Positions 54,085 to 62,900 of a DNA stretch of 64,000 nucleotides are shown piece by piece. Position 1 is the stretch's first letter, and each line of letters begins with the position of its first letter. The notes beneath the pieces were generated by a model. The model was given only the letters and a program-made list of their open reading frames with translations. It was not told where the DNA came from and did not search any database. The translations under genes and the position numbers were made by a program. Origin of the DNA: CAWARU01 sp963784575 (GTDB lineage Bacteria > Pseudomonadota > Gammaproteobacteria > UBA6186 > Azoamicaceae). The stretch spans positions 558,001-622,000 of the forward strand of contig CAWARU010000001.1 of the NCBI GenBank assembly GCA_963784575.1. Direction: 5' to 3'.

Positions 54085-56052
54085 TCAATGAAATCGTTTC
54101 TGCTTGACAGTACTATCCTGAGGTTGCGCTGCCACGAGGTCCTGCTGCTCTGCGGCAAGTTGTTCCTTTTCGAGTAAGGACTTCACCCCGGCTCTTTCAA
54201 AGAGCGACCTAAATTGCAAAAGGGTCAATTTTGAAGCTTTGTCATTCCGGGTGTCTTTGCCATGGGTGGCATGCAGAGGCAGCCTCGAAGGACGGTTCGA
54301 CAATCCCTCATCTTCCAGAGTATCGCCATAAATGCCATTCAATTCATAGCGCACTCGTGAGCCATTTTTACCAAGTTTACTGCCACCCAGGCTTACCACC
54401 AAAGATTCTAATTCCTTAAAGCTAATTTCAAAATCAGGGACATCTTTGGCAAAAATGGCATTTAAAAGTGACATTTTCTTGGAGCTCAAAGCCTCCTTAG
54501 GGGCATCTTTGCTGCTGCCTTTGGATGCGAAGGCACGCTTGTAGTCAAAATAGGGAGTTGTGGGAGCAACTTGCCATGATTTACGCGTTTGTTCCAATTT
54601 AAGCTTCTTAATTTCATTATGCTCTTTATGTTCATCATGTACATCATGTTCAGTTTGTGCTCCATGTTCTGCGGGTTCTGCGTGCTCATCAAGCGATAAG
54701 CCTTCAACAGCATCCTGTAACTCCTCCATTTTTTCGGATTTTAAGGGAGTTGCACTGGCTTCGGGAGGTATAGGTTTTGCTTCTATTTTTGGAGCCAGAT
54801 ATTTTTCGAGTATGGCCTGGACGGCCGCAATTTTTGCTTTTACTTTTAAATGAAACGCAAATATGGATGCAAAGTATTTTTTAGAGACTTTGTAATCAGT
54901 TTCATCGAAATCGATATGTTTCATAAACTGCTTTATTTCAGTACTGACACCATTGAAATTTAATAATTGACTTAAATCAGGCTTAGCTATTTCAATCTTT
55001 TTTGACATTAATACTTTGATGGATGCTTTGCAGATATCTACCTCATGCTCGATTAGTTTCCTATACTCCTGGTATTTTGGAACGTACACCCATACCCTTG
55101 CTGTGCTCTTCGGTAATTGAGTAAGTGTGAAACTCGAAAAGTTAAGCATCAACTTATAACAATCAGAAAGCCAGGGTGTGGTTAATTCAGCAATTTCTTG
55201 CAGTAGCGGCAACTCGAAGCCTTCTTTATACTCTTCAGACTCTAAATATCTGCGGTGAATGATACCATTAGCAGTTTTTTTGAATTTGTTCTGGATTTTT
55301 TCACTGCTTTTTTGGTGTTCCTTGTTTTCAAATATTCGGAGCCGCATTTTACAATGGATTTCTTCAAACAGTTCTGGATTGTTATGTTCTTTGGCAATGA
55401 AGTCTTTGAGTTCAGTATAGATACTGGAATCTGACAAAGCGCCTTTTGACATTAACCTAATACCATGAACGACTTCCGGGTCAATTTCTAAATCATTTCC
55501 AAGCATCTGGATGAGATGATTTCGGATGGTTTGAAACGATTCCTTTTCATAAAATTCTGCAAAAACTTTATTATAAGCAATCCTCGCATCACAAATCCGG
55601 ATAATCTTTTGGATCTCCGCTTGCTTTTTCTGACTTTTTTGTTTTCGCAATCTTTTACTCTTGGCTGTATTTGCATTTTTGGTTTTACTTTTACTTTTTT
55701 GTTTGCTTTTGTCTCTGATTACAATGTTTTTTTCTTTCTCCTCGCTTTGTTTGACATCCTTATCTACATCCTCTATATTTAAAAATCTAGCGATGTCAAG
55801 AATGGCTTTTTTTCCCTTTTTTGTTCCTAATATTTGAGATTGTCGTGTTGGGGAAATTTCTGAAAATCTACTCAGTGTATCTGATACATAATCTACTACA
55901 GTGTCATTGATTTTCCTCATTCTCTCCATGAATGCATCTTCGCCCTCATTCACCAAAGTTCTTAACAATTCTTTTGTGCCTTCTTTGACAAAATCCTGCT
56001 TTGATGCTTTTGCACGCAAACTTGCTTTAACCAATTCTCGTCTTTCGCTCAT
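54085..56052 (-). CDS. Large basic coiled-coil protein with possible C-terminal HicA-like domain
   Basis: The product has 655 residues from the ATG at 56052 (MSERREL); the frame extends to 56136 with a hydrophobic stretch unlike the rest. Residues 110-160 are very Lys-rich (KSKTKNANTAKSKRLRKQ). A long helical middle follows, then a His/Glu-rich linker (about 450-490). The last 110 residues contain FKELESLVVSLGGSKLGKNG, then a basic RPSRLPLHATHGKDTR and a final helix LLQFRSLFERAGV, the order of elements seen in HicA-type mRNA interferases. The catalytic GSH of HicA reads GSR here, so if the resemblance is real the fold binds but may not cut RNA. Tentative. Confidence 0.6.
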   Translation of the reverse strand: MSERRELVKASLRAKASKQDFVKEGTKELLRTLVNEGEDAFMERMRKINDTVVDYVSDTLSRFSEISPTRQSQILGTKKGKKAILDIARFLNIEDVDKDVKQSEEKEKNIVIRDKSKQKSKSKTKNANTAKSKRLRKQKSQKKQAEIQKIIRICDARIAYNKVFAEFYEKESFQTIRNHLIQMLGNDLEIDPEVVHGIRLMSKGALSDSSIYTELKDFIAKEHNNPELFEEIHCKMRLRIFENKEHQKSSEKIQNKFKKTANGIIHRRYLESEEYKEGFELPLLQEIAELTTPWLSDCYKLMLNFSSFTLTQLPKSTARVWVYVPKYQEYRKLIEHEVDICKASIKVLMSKKIEIAKPDLSQLLNFNGVSTEIKQFMKHIDFDETDYKVSKKYFASIFAFHLKVKAKIAAVQAILEKYLAPKIEAKPIPPEASATPLKSEKMEELQDAVEGLSLDEHAEPAEHGAQTEHDVHDEHKEHNEIKKLKLEQTRKSWQVAPTTPYFDYKRAFASKGSSKDAPKEALSSKKMSLLNAIFAKDVPDFEISFKELESLVVSLGGSKLGKNGSRVRYELNGIYGDTLEDEGLSNRPSRLPLHATHGKDTRNDKASKLTLLQFRSLFERAGVKSLLEKEQLAAEQQDLVAAQPQDSTVKQKRFH

Positions 56053-56166
56053 CGTACTCTCGTATAAATTAATAAAAATGTAATAAACACTATATAATGA
56101 GTAGAGGCCGCTGGCAAGAGTAAATACGTTATTCAACTAAGTTATTTCTCTATTATTTCGGGTAAA

Positions 56167-57090
56167 ATGCGTAAACATCTATCCATTCACAGATTGATTC
56201 TGGTCATTGTAATATTTCTAGGGCTTGTTTTCCTACCCATTACTTCTGTGCTTAGCAGAGAGGAAAGACAGCCGCAGGAACTCGCCGCATATAAAAACGC
56301 CATTCACTTTCTGGAAATGCAACCTAAATTATCAAGCTTATCCGGAACAGAAGTGATGAAACTAATATCAGCAATCAATCAAATTATCACGCCCAAGGGA
56401 ATTTTTTATAAACCTTTAGAATATATCTATGTGGTCAGAACAGACTCCTGCTTTTTCGGAGATCCTAGTGATAATCTGATTGCATTGAATGAATTGACAC
56501 AATCTCAGAAATTAACTTTGGATGCTATTCGAAGCAAAGTGAGAGCTGTTATTCGGCACTATCATATCCAAATTGCAGATGACAAAGAAGCTAAAGACAA
56601 TAATAAAGATCATAAAATGGCAGGAAACTTAGAAGAAACCATTATGCTTGATATATTCTACCTCGGCAAAATAAGAAATGTTCCACAAGCAAATCCCCTG
56701 CCCTCCTACTATCAATTTACAGCGGAAGAACGGAGACTCATTTATCATCATTATGATATAAAACCAAGACTTCCTGCTCATGAATTTGATGAAAAATATG
56801 TGCTTGGAATTGATAATGCCCTCTCATTATTTAAGTCAAATCCGATAGCTGCCGCTGTTTCTCTTCACATGATCGTGGTCCATCTGCATCCATTCAAAGA
56901 TGGTAATGGGCGTACAGCGAGACTCATTGCCAATAAACTTTTAACAGATGCTAATATTCCTGCCATCGAATTTCCGATAGCAGAATATTCTGGGAGAAAA
57001 AAATACGAAGATTCTATACGACAAGCGGAGGAGGAGAATGATTACCGCATTTTTGAGCAGTATTTATCTGAGCTGATCAGAAAACCTTAA
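56167..57090 (+). CDS. Fic-domain protein with N-terminal membrane/signal segment
   Basis: The product has 307 residues. Fic enzymes attach AMP or other nucleotides to target proteins. The active-site motif HPFKDGNGRTAR is complete (His241 to Arg252), preceded by a typical helix (AAAVSLHMIVVHL) and followed by IEFPIAEYSGRKKYEDSI. Unusually, it begins with a signal-like hydrophobic stretch (LILVIVIFLGLVFLPITSVL), so it is likely exported or membrane-anchored. No clear S/T-xxx-E-G/N inhibitory helix was found. Its stop overlaps the stop of the convergent Mut7-C gene by four bases. Confidence 0.88.
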   Translation: MRKHLSIHRLILVIVIFLGLVFLPITSVLSREERQPQELAAYKNAIHFLEMQPKLSSLSGTEVMKLISAINQIITPKGIFYKPLEYIYVVRTDSCFFGDPSDNLIALNELTQSQKLTLDAIRSKVRAVIRHYHIQIADDKEAKDNNKDHKMAGNLEETIMLDIFYLGKIRNVPQANPLPSYYQFTAEERRLIYHHYDIKPRLPAHEFDEKYVLGIDNALSLFKSNPIAAAVSLHMIVVHLHPFKDGNGRTARLIANKLLTDANIPAIEFPIAEYSGRKKYEDSIRQAEEENDYRIFEQYLSELIRKP

Positions 57091-57830
57091 TCTATAAATT
57101 TCTGAACAATGGCCTTCATTTTATCGTAATGAGAACCCATCCAATAAATTTTGCGGCAGTTCTGGCATTCATACAATTTATCAGGTATTTCTGCCATTTG
57201 CTGTAGCGCATTTTGATCTTGAATTTCCTCACGCGTTTTCTCTAAAATAAGGCCATTGCACTCCAAGCAGCGGCTGAAAGGCGATATTTTTGATTTTAAA
57301 TCGAATCTCGAGACAACTTCTTTCAATTGTTCCTGAACCAGAATATTTCTCATCCAATAGCCGTGTGTGATAACTTTATTTTTCAGCAAATTAACATCGC
57401 GCGTGAGTATAATTCGGCTTTCATTCTTGGAAATTTCGACTAAGTCATTATCGGAGTAATGATTGCTATATAATGTATCAAATCCCAGAAGCCGCAGTCT
57501 TCGAGCCAATTTGCCAAGATGCACATCCAGCACAAATTTTGGTTCGCGAAGCGGTTTAGGCCGAAGACGGAGAATGGGCGAAATATCGAGAGATTCGAAC
57601 ATGGGGTAGACAGAAATTTTATCCTGATCCTCTGGTTTATATTTAAAATCCACCGAATGGCCATTAACCAGGATGAGATCGACTTCGGTATGGGGTACCC
57701 CTAAGGATTCTATAATATCCTTAACTGTTGCAACCCCTTTAAAGACATGGCTAAAAGTCTTTTTCCGCTTTAGAGGCTCTAAAAAATCATTTAATTCCTC
57801 GTAAAATCGAATAAAAATTTCCGTGTACAT
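57087..57830 (-). CDS. Ub-Mut7C protein: ubiquitin-like domain plus Mut7-C PIN-type RNase domain
   Basis: The product has 247 residues from the ATG at 57830 (MYTEIF); the longer frame reads into the upstream gene. Residues 1-85 are a MoaD/ThiS-like beta-grasp domain (VATVKDIIESLGVPHTEVDLILVNG). From 95 on is the Mut7-C nuclease domain: FVLDVHLGKLARRLRLLGFDT, ILTRDVNLL, and a zinc ribbon made of CLEC and CQNC. Such fusions are found across bacteria and are predicted to act in RNA processing. No thiolation partner genes are adjacent. Confidence 0.9.
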   Translation of the reverse strand: MYTEIFIRFYEELNDFLEPLKRKKTFSHVFKGVATVKDIIESLGVPHTEVDLILVNGHSVDFKYKPEDQDKISVYPMFESLDISPILRLRPKPLREPKFVLDVHLGKLARRLRLLGFDTLYSNHYSDNDLVEISKNESRIILTRDVNLLKNKVITHGYWMRNILVQEQLKEVVSRFDLKSKISPFSRCLECNGLILEKTREEIQDQNALQQMAEIPDKLYECQNCRKIYWMGSHYDKMKAIVQKFID

Positions 57831-57855
57831 ATTTTCATCACGTGTGAGTCCTAAA

Positions 57856-58548
57856 CTAGTAGAACTTTCTGGTGATAACCTCCATTTTCGAGCCCGACTT
57901 TTCAGAAGATTCATTCGATATAATAGAATCATCCTCTTCTGGTCCTGCTGAAGCACTTGAAGCATTTAAGATGCCCTGCTCCAAATATTGAATGAAAAGC
58001 GGAGGACTTGGTTTACCGCTTTTATCGGTATTGATTGTAAACTCTTTAATATTGATTTTGGCCTCTTGTAACTTTTTTACAAGTAAGGATAGCGCTGACT
58101 CGCCAGAACCATCCTCTGCAAGCGCTTCCATGTCTTCAGAAGCCATTGCTAACATTTTAAGGTAACCATATTTTTGTGCGCGGATAGCTTCGATCAATAA
58201 ATTTTCATAGTTTTTTTCTGTCTTCGCCTGGGAGACGAGACCATTATCTATTATCTCTTGCATTGCTGATAAATTTTCTAAAGACGTATCGTCATCTCTC
58301 AGGAGACTAAAAAATCTTGATTCATGCCTATAATTGGGATGGTACATAAAATATTTCAAGAAATTATTATTTTCCCAAACAATCGCCCTGCATTGATCAC
58401 GTATAAATTGCTCACGGCTCAGTTTTTGGAACGGCTGCACGGTATCAATTATAGCGTCAGGATTGAAGTCAAGCGTTTGTTTAAGTTTCTCCTTAGGAAA
58501 GGTCCGACACTCTTTAAATGAAATATCTTTTGCAATATAGGAAATCAC
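57856..58548 (-). CDS. Unknown protein, probably the severed C-terminal part of the ankyrin gene
   Basis: The product has 230 residues counted from a GTG at 58548 that has no ribosome-binding site. The frame is open upstream through the stop codon of the 58599-60446 gene as far as about 58634, and that extra stretch (LNLGELVLGLLPIDSAEIVI) looks like real protein. A one-base shift near 58600-58630 would fuse the two genes into one. The visible part has ankyrin-like helices (YENLLIEAIRAQKYGYLKML) and an acidic Ser-rich tail. Confidence 0.6.
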   Translation of the reverse strand: MISYIAKDISFKECRTFPKEKLKQTLDFNPDAIIDTVQPFQKLSREQFIRDQCRAIVWENNNFLKYFMYHPNYRHESRFFSLLRDDDTSLENLSAMQEIIDNGLVSQAKTEKNYENLLIEAIRAQKYGYLKMLAMASEDMEALAEDGSGESALSLLVKKLQEAKINIKEFTINTDKSGKPSPPLFIQYLEQGILNASSASAGPEEDDSIISNESSEKSGSKMEVITRKFY

Positions 58549-58598
58549 GATTTCAGCTGAATCTATCGGGAGTAATCCAAGAACAAGTTCTCCGAGAT

Positions 58599-60446
58599 TT
58601 AAACAGCCTGGATACTTTCCGCAAAAATCTTTTTGACTTTAGGATGAACCACAGAATCATCTGCCCCTACCACATTGTGGAATAGTACACGGGTATTTGA
58701 AATAGGCAAATATTGAGATTCTGGTGATTCCGGTGATTCCGATGATTCCGGTGATTCTTGGGATAATACTGACTCCTTGCGATTTAATGGCAAAAATTTC
58801 GAAAAATGCTGCAAAGTAAATCCAAATTTTAAATCCTTTTCTTTTTTATAAATTACAAAAACCACGTCACTATTGCAGTATTGTCCACCGAAACCACTAC
58901 CATGACAGATAAATCTCTCTATATCCACAATGGAATTAAATTCTGATAGCTTTTTCAAAATGGGTTTAATATTATACCGCATAGAATGACAGAATACCCT
59001 GTATTCTACTCTGCAGAAACCTGCACCGTAGTTTAACAAAAGCACCATAGCATCTTTTAGCATATCTTTGCCATAAAAACGCAGCACATTGGACAATGGC
59101 GTGCTGCCAGAATTGCTTGACACCAGAGGGTTTACCCCAAGTGCAAGCAGCAATTGAAGAGATTGCTCATGGCCAGGTCTTTTTGAGTAATAATGTAAAG
59201 CAGATTCGCCGTTTAGATTGCGGTAGCGAGCATAGGATAAACTGGATTCGACTCCTCCCCTCTCTAGGAGATAGATCAGAATTTGATATCTCTCTTCGAA
59301 TGAAGATCTAACAAACTTCATCCAAGGTTCACGCGGAATATTTAATCGTTTCGACCATCTCACCCCCCCTTTTGCAAGCTCAATCAAAAGAGAGTTTCGT
59401 TGTTTTCCAATGAATATATTTAAAGAGATTTTCGCCTCCTCCACCAAATATCTGATCAAACCCAAGTCGTTTTGTCTAACAGCAAAAAATAACAGGAGTT
59501 TCCCAGTGCTTTCTAAAAATTCTTTTTCCTGTGAATTTATAAATTTAAGGAATTTTCTTCTACCAAGAATTGAACAGTGTTTAAGGACAAGTACCATAAA
59601 GCTTAATTCAGCGTTTCTTTTTGCAAGTATTGTCAATATTTCGACTATATTGTACTTAATCCACGGCTCATAGTCTCGAAAGGCACTTCGGATATTTTGC
59701 CAAGCCTCATGATGTTTGCTTTTATCAAAGTCAAAATAGCATTTCCCTGCTACGACAGGAATTTCTGTAATTTCTTCTATAAAATGCTTATATTGCGCAT
59801 CAAAAACGAGTGAAGGGTTAAGTTCATCATCAAATTCTTTCTGATATTTTTCAAAAAGTTGTCGTATGCCCACTGCCAAATCTGTCGGATCCGCCTGGAA
59901 TACTGATTGAGCAATTTGCTTCAGATTAGGAATTATTACCGTTTTATTGGTGCCATTTAGAATGTTTTCGAGCTCTACAAGTGAATATATCCAGAAGCGT
60001 CTTTGATCAGAGGTTTCGGCAAGCAAAACGATCTCTTTACTAAGAAAATTCGGTTGAAATGTCTTAGAAGTAAATCCTAAATCATTCTGAGCATGCTCCC
60101 TTAAAGGAGCAAAGAAATTTGATATTCTTTCTGCAATTTCACGTTTATTTACTTCACGTTCACTGTCATCTAAACTTTCATCTACAGCAATATCAATTCT
60201 TCTTTCTTTACGCAATAATCCCGCTCCAAAAGATAATAATTGCATTAAACTTTCCAGAACAACTTTTTCTTTATATAAATTAGGATTTGTATAAGAAAGT
60301 TTAAAGAAAAGATCAATGGGTGTAGAATAGTATTCTCGAAAAGTATCTACAACTCTTGCACAGTAAAATAGTAGTGGATTTTCACCGCGCTGCAAGGTAG
60401 GCTTCAGAAATCGGTGATATTCCGTTGAAGAAATAAGGCCACTCAA
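58599..60446 (-). CDS. Ankyrin-repeat protein, probably frameshifted at its 5' end
   Basis: The product has 615 residues from a TTG at 60446. Helical N-terminal half; ankyrin units are clear at about 395-480 (NLNGESALHYYSK, LLALGVNPLVSSNSGSTPLS). A 9-nt repeat near 58717-58765 encodes alternating ESPESSESP. The frame is open upstream to beyond 60553 with protein-like sequence (FLLEPEEITESQ), where an ATG at 60551-60553 has AGGAG eight bases upstream but is in another frame. A one-base indel just after that ATG would make a longer and well-initiated protein. Its 3' end may also be shifted. Confidence 0.7.
   Translation of the reverse strand: MSGLISSTEYHRFLKPTLQRGENPLLFYCARVVDTFREYYSTPIDLFFKLSYTNPNLYKEKVVLESLMQLLSFGAGLLRKERRIDIAVDESLDDSEREVNKREIAERISNFFAPLREHAQNDLGFTSKTFQPNFLSKEIVLLAETSDQRRFWIYSLVELENILNGTNKTVIIPNLKQIAQSVFQADPTDLAVGIRQLFEKYQKEFDDELNPSLVFDAQYKHFIEEITEIPVVAGKCYFDFDKSKHHEAWQNIRSAFRDYEPWIKYNIVEILTILAKRNAELSFMVLVLKHCSILGRRKFLKFINSQEKEFLESTGKLLLFFAVRQNDLGLIRYLVEEAKISLNIFIGKQRNSLLIELAKGGVRWSKRLNIPREPWMKFVRSSFEERYQILIYLLERGGVESSLSYARYRNLNGESALHYYSKRPGHEQSLQLLLALGVNPLVSSNSGSTPLSNVLRFYGKDMLKDAMVLLLNYGAGFCRVEYRVFCHSMRYNIKPILKKLSEFNSIVDIERFICHGSGFGGQYCNSDVVFVIYKKEKDLKFGFTLQHFSKFLPLNRKESVLSQESPESSESPESPESQYLPISNTRVLFHNVVGADDSVVHPKVKKIFAESIQAV
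58717..58765 (-). repeat. 9-nt repeat encoding SPE units
   Basis: About five copies of a GATTCCGGT-type unit (plus-strand reading) code for alternating Ser-Pro-Glu and Ser-Ser-Glu near the C-terminus of the ankyrin protein. The unit is a multiple of three, so the frame survives copy changes. Confidence 0.85.
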
Positions 60447-60553
60447 TAAGACTCCGAGACTGATTATAATATTAGGATTTGTAGTTTCAGAGGGGGACTC
60501 AGGTTGGACGGTTTGGGATTCGGTAATTTCTTCGGGTTCAAGAAGAAACTCAT

Positions 60554-60969
60554 GTGCGTAACTCCTATGATTTAAAATTCTATTTGAAGGACAACGGTGA
60601 TTGTTTCATAAATTTAAACCTTTGTCAACCGACTACATTATGTTTAATTACACAATTTCCTGTAACTACCCAGGTACTTTCTGGATTGCTTCGCTATGCT
60701 CGCAATGACGCAAGATCAATAAACCATCGCCTGTATCTTGCGTCATTGCGAGCACAGCGAAAGCAATCCAGAGTCATGTTTTTATTTCTAAGAATTACTT
60801 AGTTGTTTTACTTATTCACTGATTCTCATCTATTCTCATATTTTATTAATATTTATCGTATTTGTTGATTGACAATCACTTTCCCAAACAATATAATTTT
60901 CAAAAATTTATTAATTATAAGAATTTTTAAATTATATAACTTATAAACAATTATACTTGGAGAATAATT
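60554..60969. other. Intergenic region holding a MITE-like palindrome
   Basis: About 415 bases between divergent ankyrin genes. Apart from the palindrome at 60680-60772, the ribosome-binding site at 60561-60566 for the minus-strand gene and GGAG just before 60970, it is AT-rich spacer without a recognisable gene. Confidence 0.5.
60680..60772. repeat. MITE-like palindrome with 37-38 nt arms
   Basis: The left arm (60680-60716) and right arm (60735-60772) are inverted copies with one mismatch and one bulged T, around an 18-base loop. The arm begins TCTGGATTGCTTCGC and contains CTCGCAATGACG, a sequence type known as dispersed palindromes in Rickettsia and other proteobacteria. It is much more GC-rich than its surroundings, suggesting insertion. 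Confidence 0.88.
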
Positions 60970-62736
60970 ATGTCTATGGAACTTCATACCCTTTTGGATG
61001 AGATCAATTCTGTTAAGTTCGAATCCGAATTCAATCTTGTGCCGACCCAAAGCATCGATTTAATTGAAAGCGAAACTGATGCGATCGGTTTGGATGAAAG
61101 CGATATTGAAAAGATGAATGCCATTGCAGACCTTTCTAAAGAAAGGCTTCTTGCAACAGACAGCCGCAACCGATCACCACTATACTCAGCCATCATTTCT
61201 AACGAGGTAGCACGCGTGAAGGAGCTATTGAGCAACTTTGCATTGGAGCAATTAGAACTCTTGAATGCACTTTATAGCCGTTCTGTAGACCGAGGTGAGG
61301 ATTGGGTGCAACCAAGGGTTTGGATGCAGCAAATCACCGAAAGCCAAGAAATGTACCAGGTATTGTCCAAAGCCTATCATGCCGCAGAACTTGCAAATCC
61401 AATCAATCGCGGCATGAGATATCTGCCGCTCGAACGCAGACTGGCATTGAAACACCATGGGTTGACAGATCTCATGATCGCCGCGATAGAAGGATATGAA
61501 AAAACTTTGCTTGAAATTCTGTCAGAAGATAGCCGCGAGGTGTTGAAGGTCGATCGTCAAGGCTGGAATGCTCTCATGCATGCTATTCATCATGGCAAAA
61601 TTAGCAATGCGAGACATCTGTTGCAATATGAGCAGAGACGACAATTGCTACAATACGATACCAGTTCTGGCTTGAATGCTTTTACAATAGCGATCATTAA
61701 CCAACAATTCAACGTCGTAAGAGGGATTGTGGAAATGGTTCGAGGCAGTCACGCTACATTGCGCGAATTGATGCTATCACGTGATTGCCAGGGAAGAACC
61801 CCGCTTATTATTGCTTGTCAGATGCTGAAAAAGTTTCCGAGGGAGAATACAGCCAAATTTGCGCCTTCTCCTGATTCCAGGAGGCTCGAGATCAAACATG
61901 AAGCAGAAGCTCTATCAAGCGTAAATGCTATGATAGAATTTCTGGTGGCTAACAGCAGCCTTGAAGTTCTCATTGCAAGGGATTACACGGAGCGTAGCGC
62001 ACTTTATCACTCGATTCGAAATACTCAAATTCATCAGACCAGAATGCTTCTCAGTCGACATGGGGTTCAGCAAATTAAGCATGTGGAACAAGAATTGAGA
62101 GGTCCCATTCATGAATACTTGGAGGCGAGTATTGCGAATTTACAAAAGAATCCGAACTTCATATTTCCAGATATGAGCGAAGCTCAAAAGGAAAGAAGAA
62201 ATACTATAATTCTCAAGGAGTGTGGTGCGATGCTTGCCCTTATGAGGCAGGTTTATCAGAAATTTGGCTTGATTAAAGCAGCAGAAGCTAGTGAGAGTAA
62301 CGCTATTCTGCCTCAAGATTCACCTTCTATGTCTGCAATGAGTTTATCAGCAGGTCTTATGGCTTCTTTACCTTCTGTAGCAACCAGAACGCCTATGGTT
62401 CCTCCAGCAATTGTGGTACGTCCAGAAAAATCACAGCAAAAAGAAAAGGAAGAGTCTCGGGTTGTGCTCTCTCCTATTGCTACAAATATCATTAAAATCA
62501 CTAAAGAAGAACGTGAATTAACGGGAGTATTTCTGTCTGTGCTAGCTCAAAATGCCAGCCAAGCTCAGACTGTCAGCCAAAAAACAGTCACTGCAACAAA
62601 ACGCAAGAAATACGATGACCAACCCTCCGAAGCAGAAGTGAGAAGTGTTAAGAATAAAATTGATCCCGATCAGAAGGCTGCAGTTATGGAGAAACAATCC
62701 AGGTCTTTGTTCAGCACAAAGTTAAGACAGAGATAG
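60970..62736 (+). CDS. Ankyrin-repeat protein
   Basis: The product has 588 residues. TTGGAG lies upstream of the ATG. An acidic N-terminus is followed by ankyrin units between about 60 and 385: SRNRSPLYSAIISNEVARVK, HGLTDLMIAAIEGYEK, RQGWNALMHAIHHGK, CQGRTPLIIACQML, TERSALYHSIRNTQ. The tail is Ser/Gln-rich with a basic KRKK patch resembling a nuclear localisation signal. No signal peptide. An IS605-type element ends one base behind its stop codon. Ankyrin proteins of intracellular bacteria are often secreted, but nothing here proves it. Confidence 0.85.
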   Translation: MSMELHTLLDEINSVKFESEFNLVPTQSIDLIESETDAIGLDESDIEKMNAIADLSKERLLATDSRNRSPLYSAIISNEVARVKELLSNFALEQLELLNALYSRSVDRGEDWVQPRVWMQQITESQEMYQVLSKAYHAAELANPINRGMRYLPLERRLALKHHGLTDLMIAAIEGYEKTLLEILSEDSREVLKVDRQGWNALMHAIHHGKISNARHLLQYEQRRQLLQYDTSSGLNAFTIAIINQQFNVVRGIVEMVRGSHATLRELMLSRDCQGRTPLIIACQMLKKFPRENTAKFAPSPDSRRLEIKHEAEALSSVNAMIEFLVANSSLEVLIARDYTERSALYHSIRNTQIHQTRMLLSRHGVQQIKHVEQELRGPIHEYLEASIANLQKNPNFIFPDMSEAQKERRNTIILKECGAMLALMRQVYQKFGLIKAAEASESNAILPQDSPSMSAMSLSAGLMASLPSVATRTPMVPPAIVVRPEKSQQKEKEESRVVLSPIATNIIKITKEERELTGVFLSVLAQNASQAQTVSQKTVTATKRKKYDDQPSEAEVRSVKNKIDPDQKAAVMEKQSRSLFSTKLRQR

Positions 62737-62737
62737 G

Positions 62738-62900
62738 TTGACATTCTCCCCTGCATAAATGCAGGAGATTCTAAAGGTACGGCCTACGCCGCTGCCTTTG
62801 TTGATTCTTGCTTCATAGTGGCATCCAACGACACCGCTCCACAAGCTAACCGGGCGTGCCCCGCCCTTTCTATGTTGATTGCACCCACCCAATCTGCATG
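62738..62900 (-). ncRNA. Putative omega (re)RNA overlapping tnpB 3' end
   Basis: TnpB proteins use a guide RNA made from the 3' part of tnpB and the right end of the element, with the guide coming from flanking DNA just outside. By that rule the scaffold would run from within tnpB to 62738, and the guide would be the complement of about 62737-62718, inside the last codons of the ankyrin gene. The 5' boundary is a guess. Confidence 0.4.

Noticed and set aside
2573..60969. PmrA-type direct repeats upstream of effector-like genes
   Set aside because: Only single TTAAT-like half sites were seen; no properly spaced pair.
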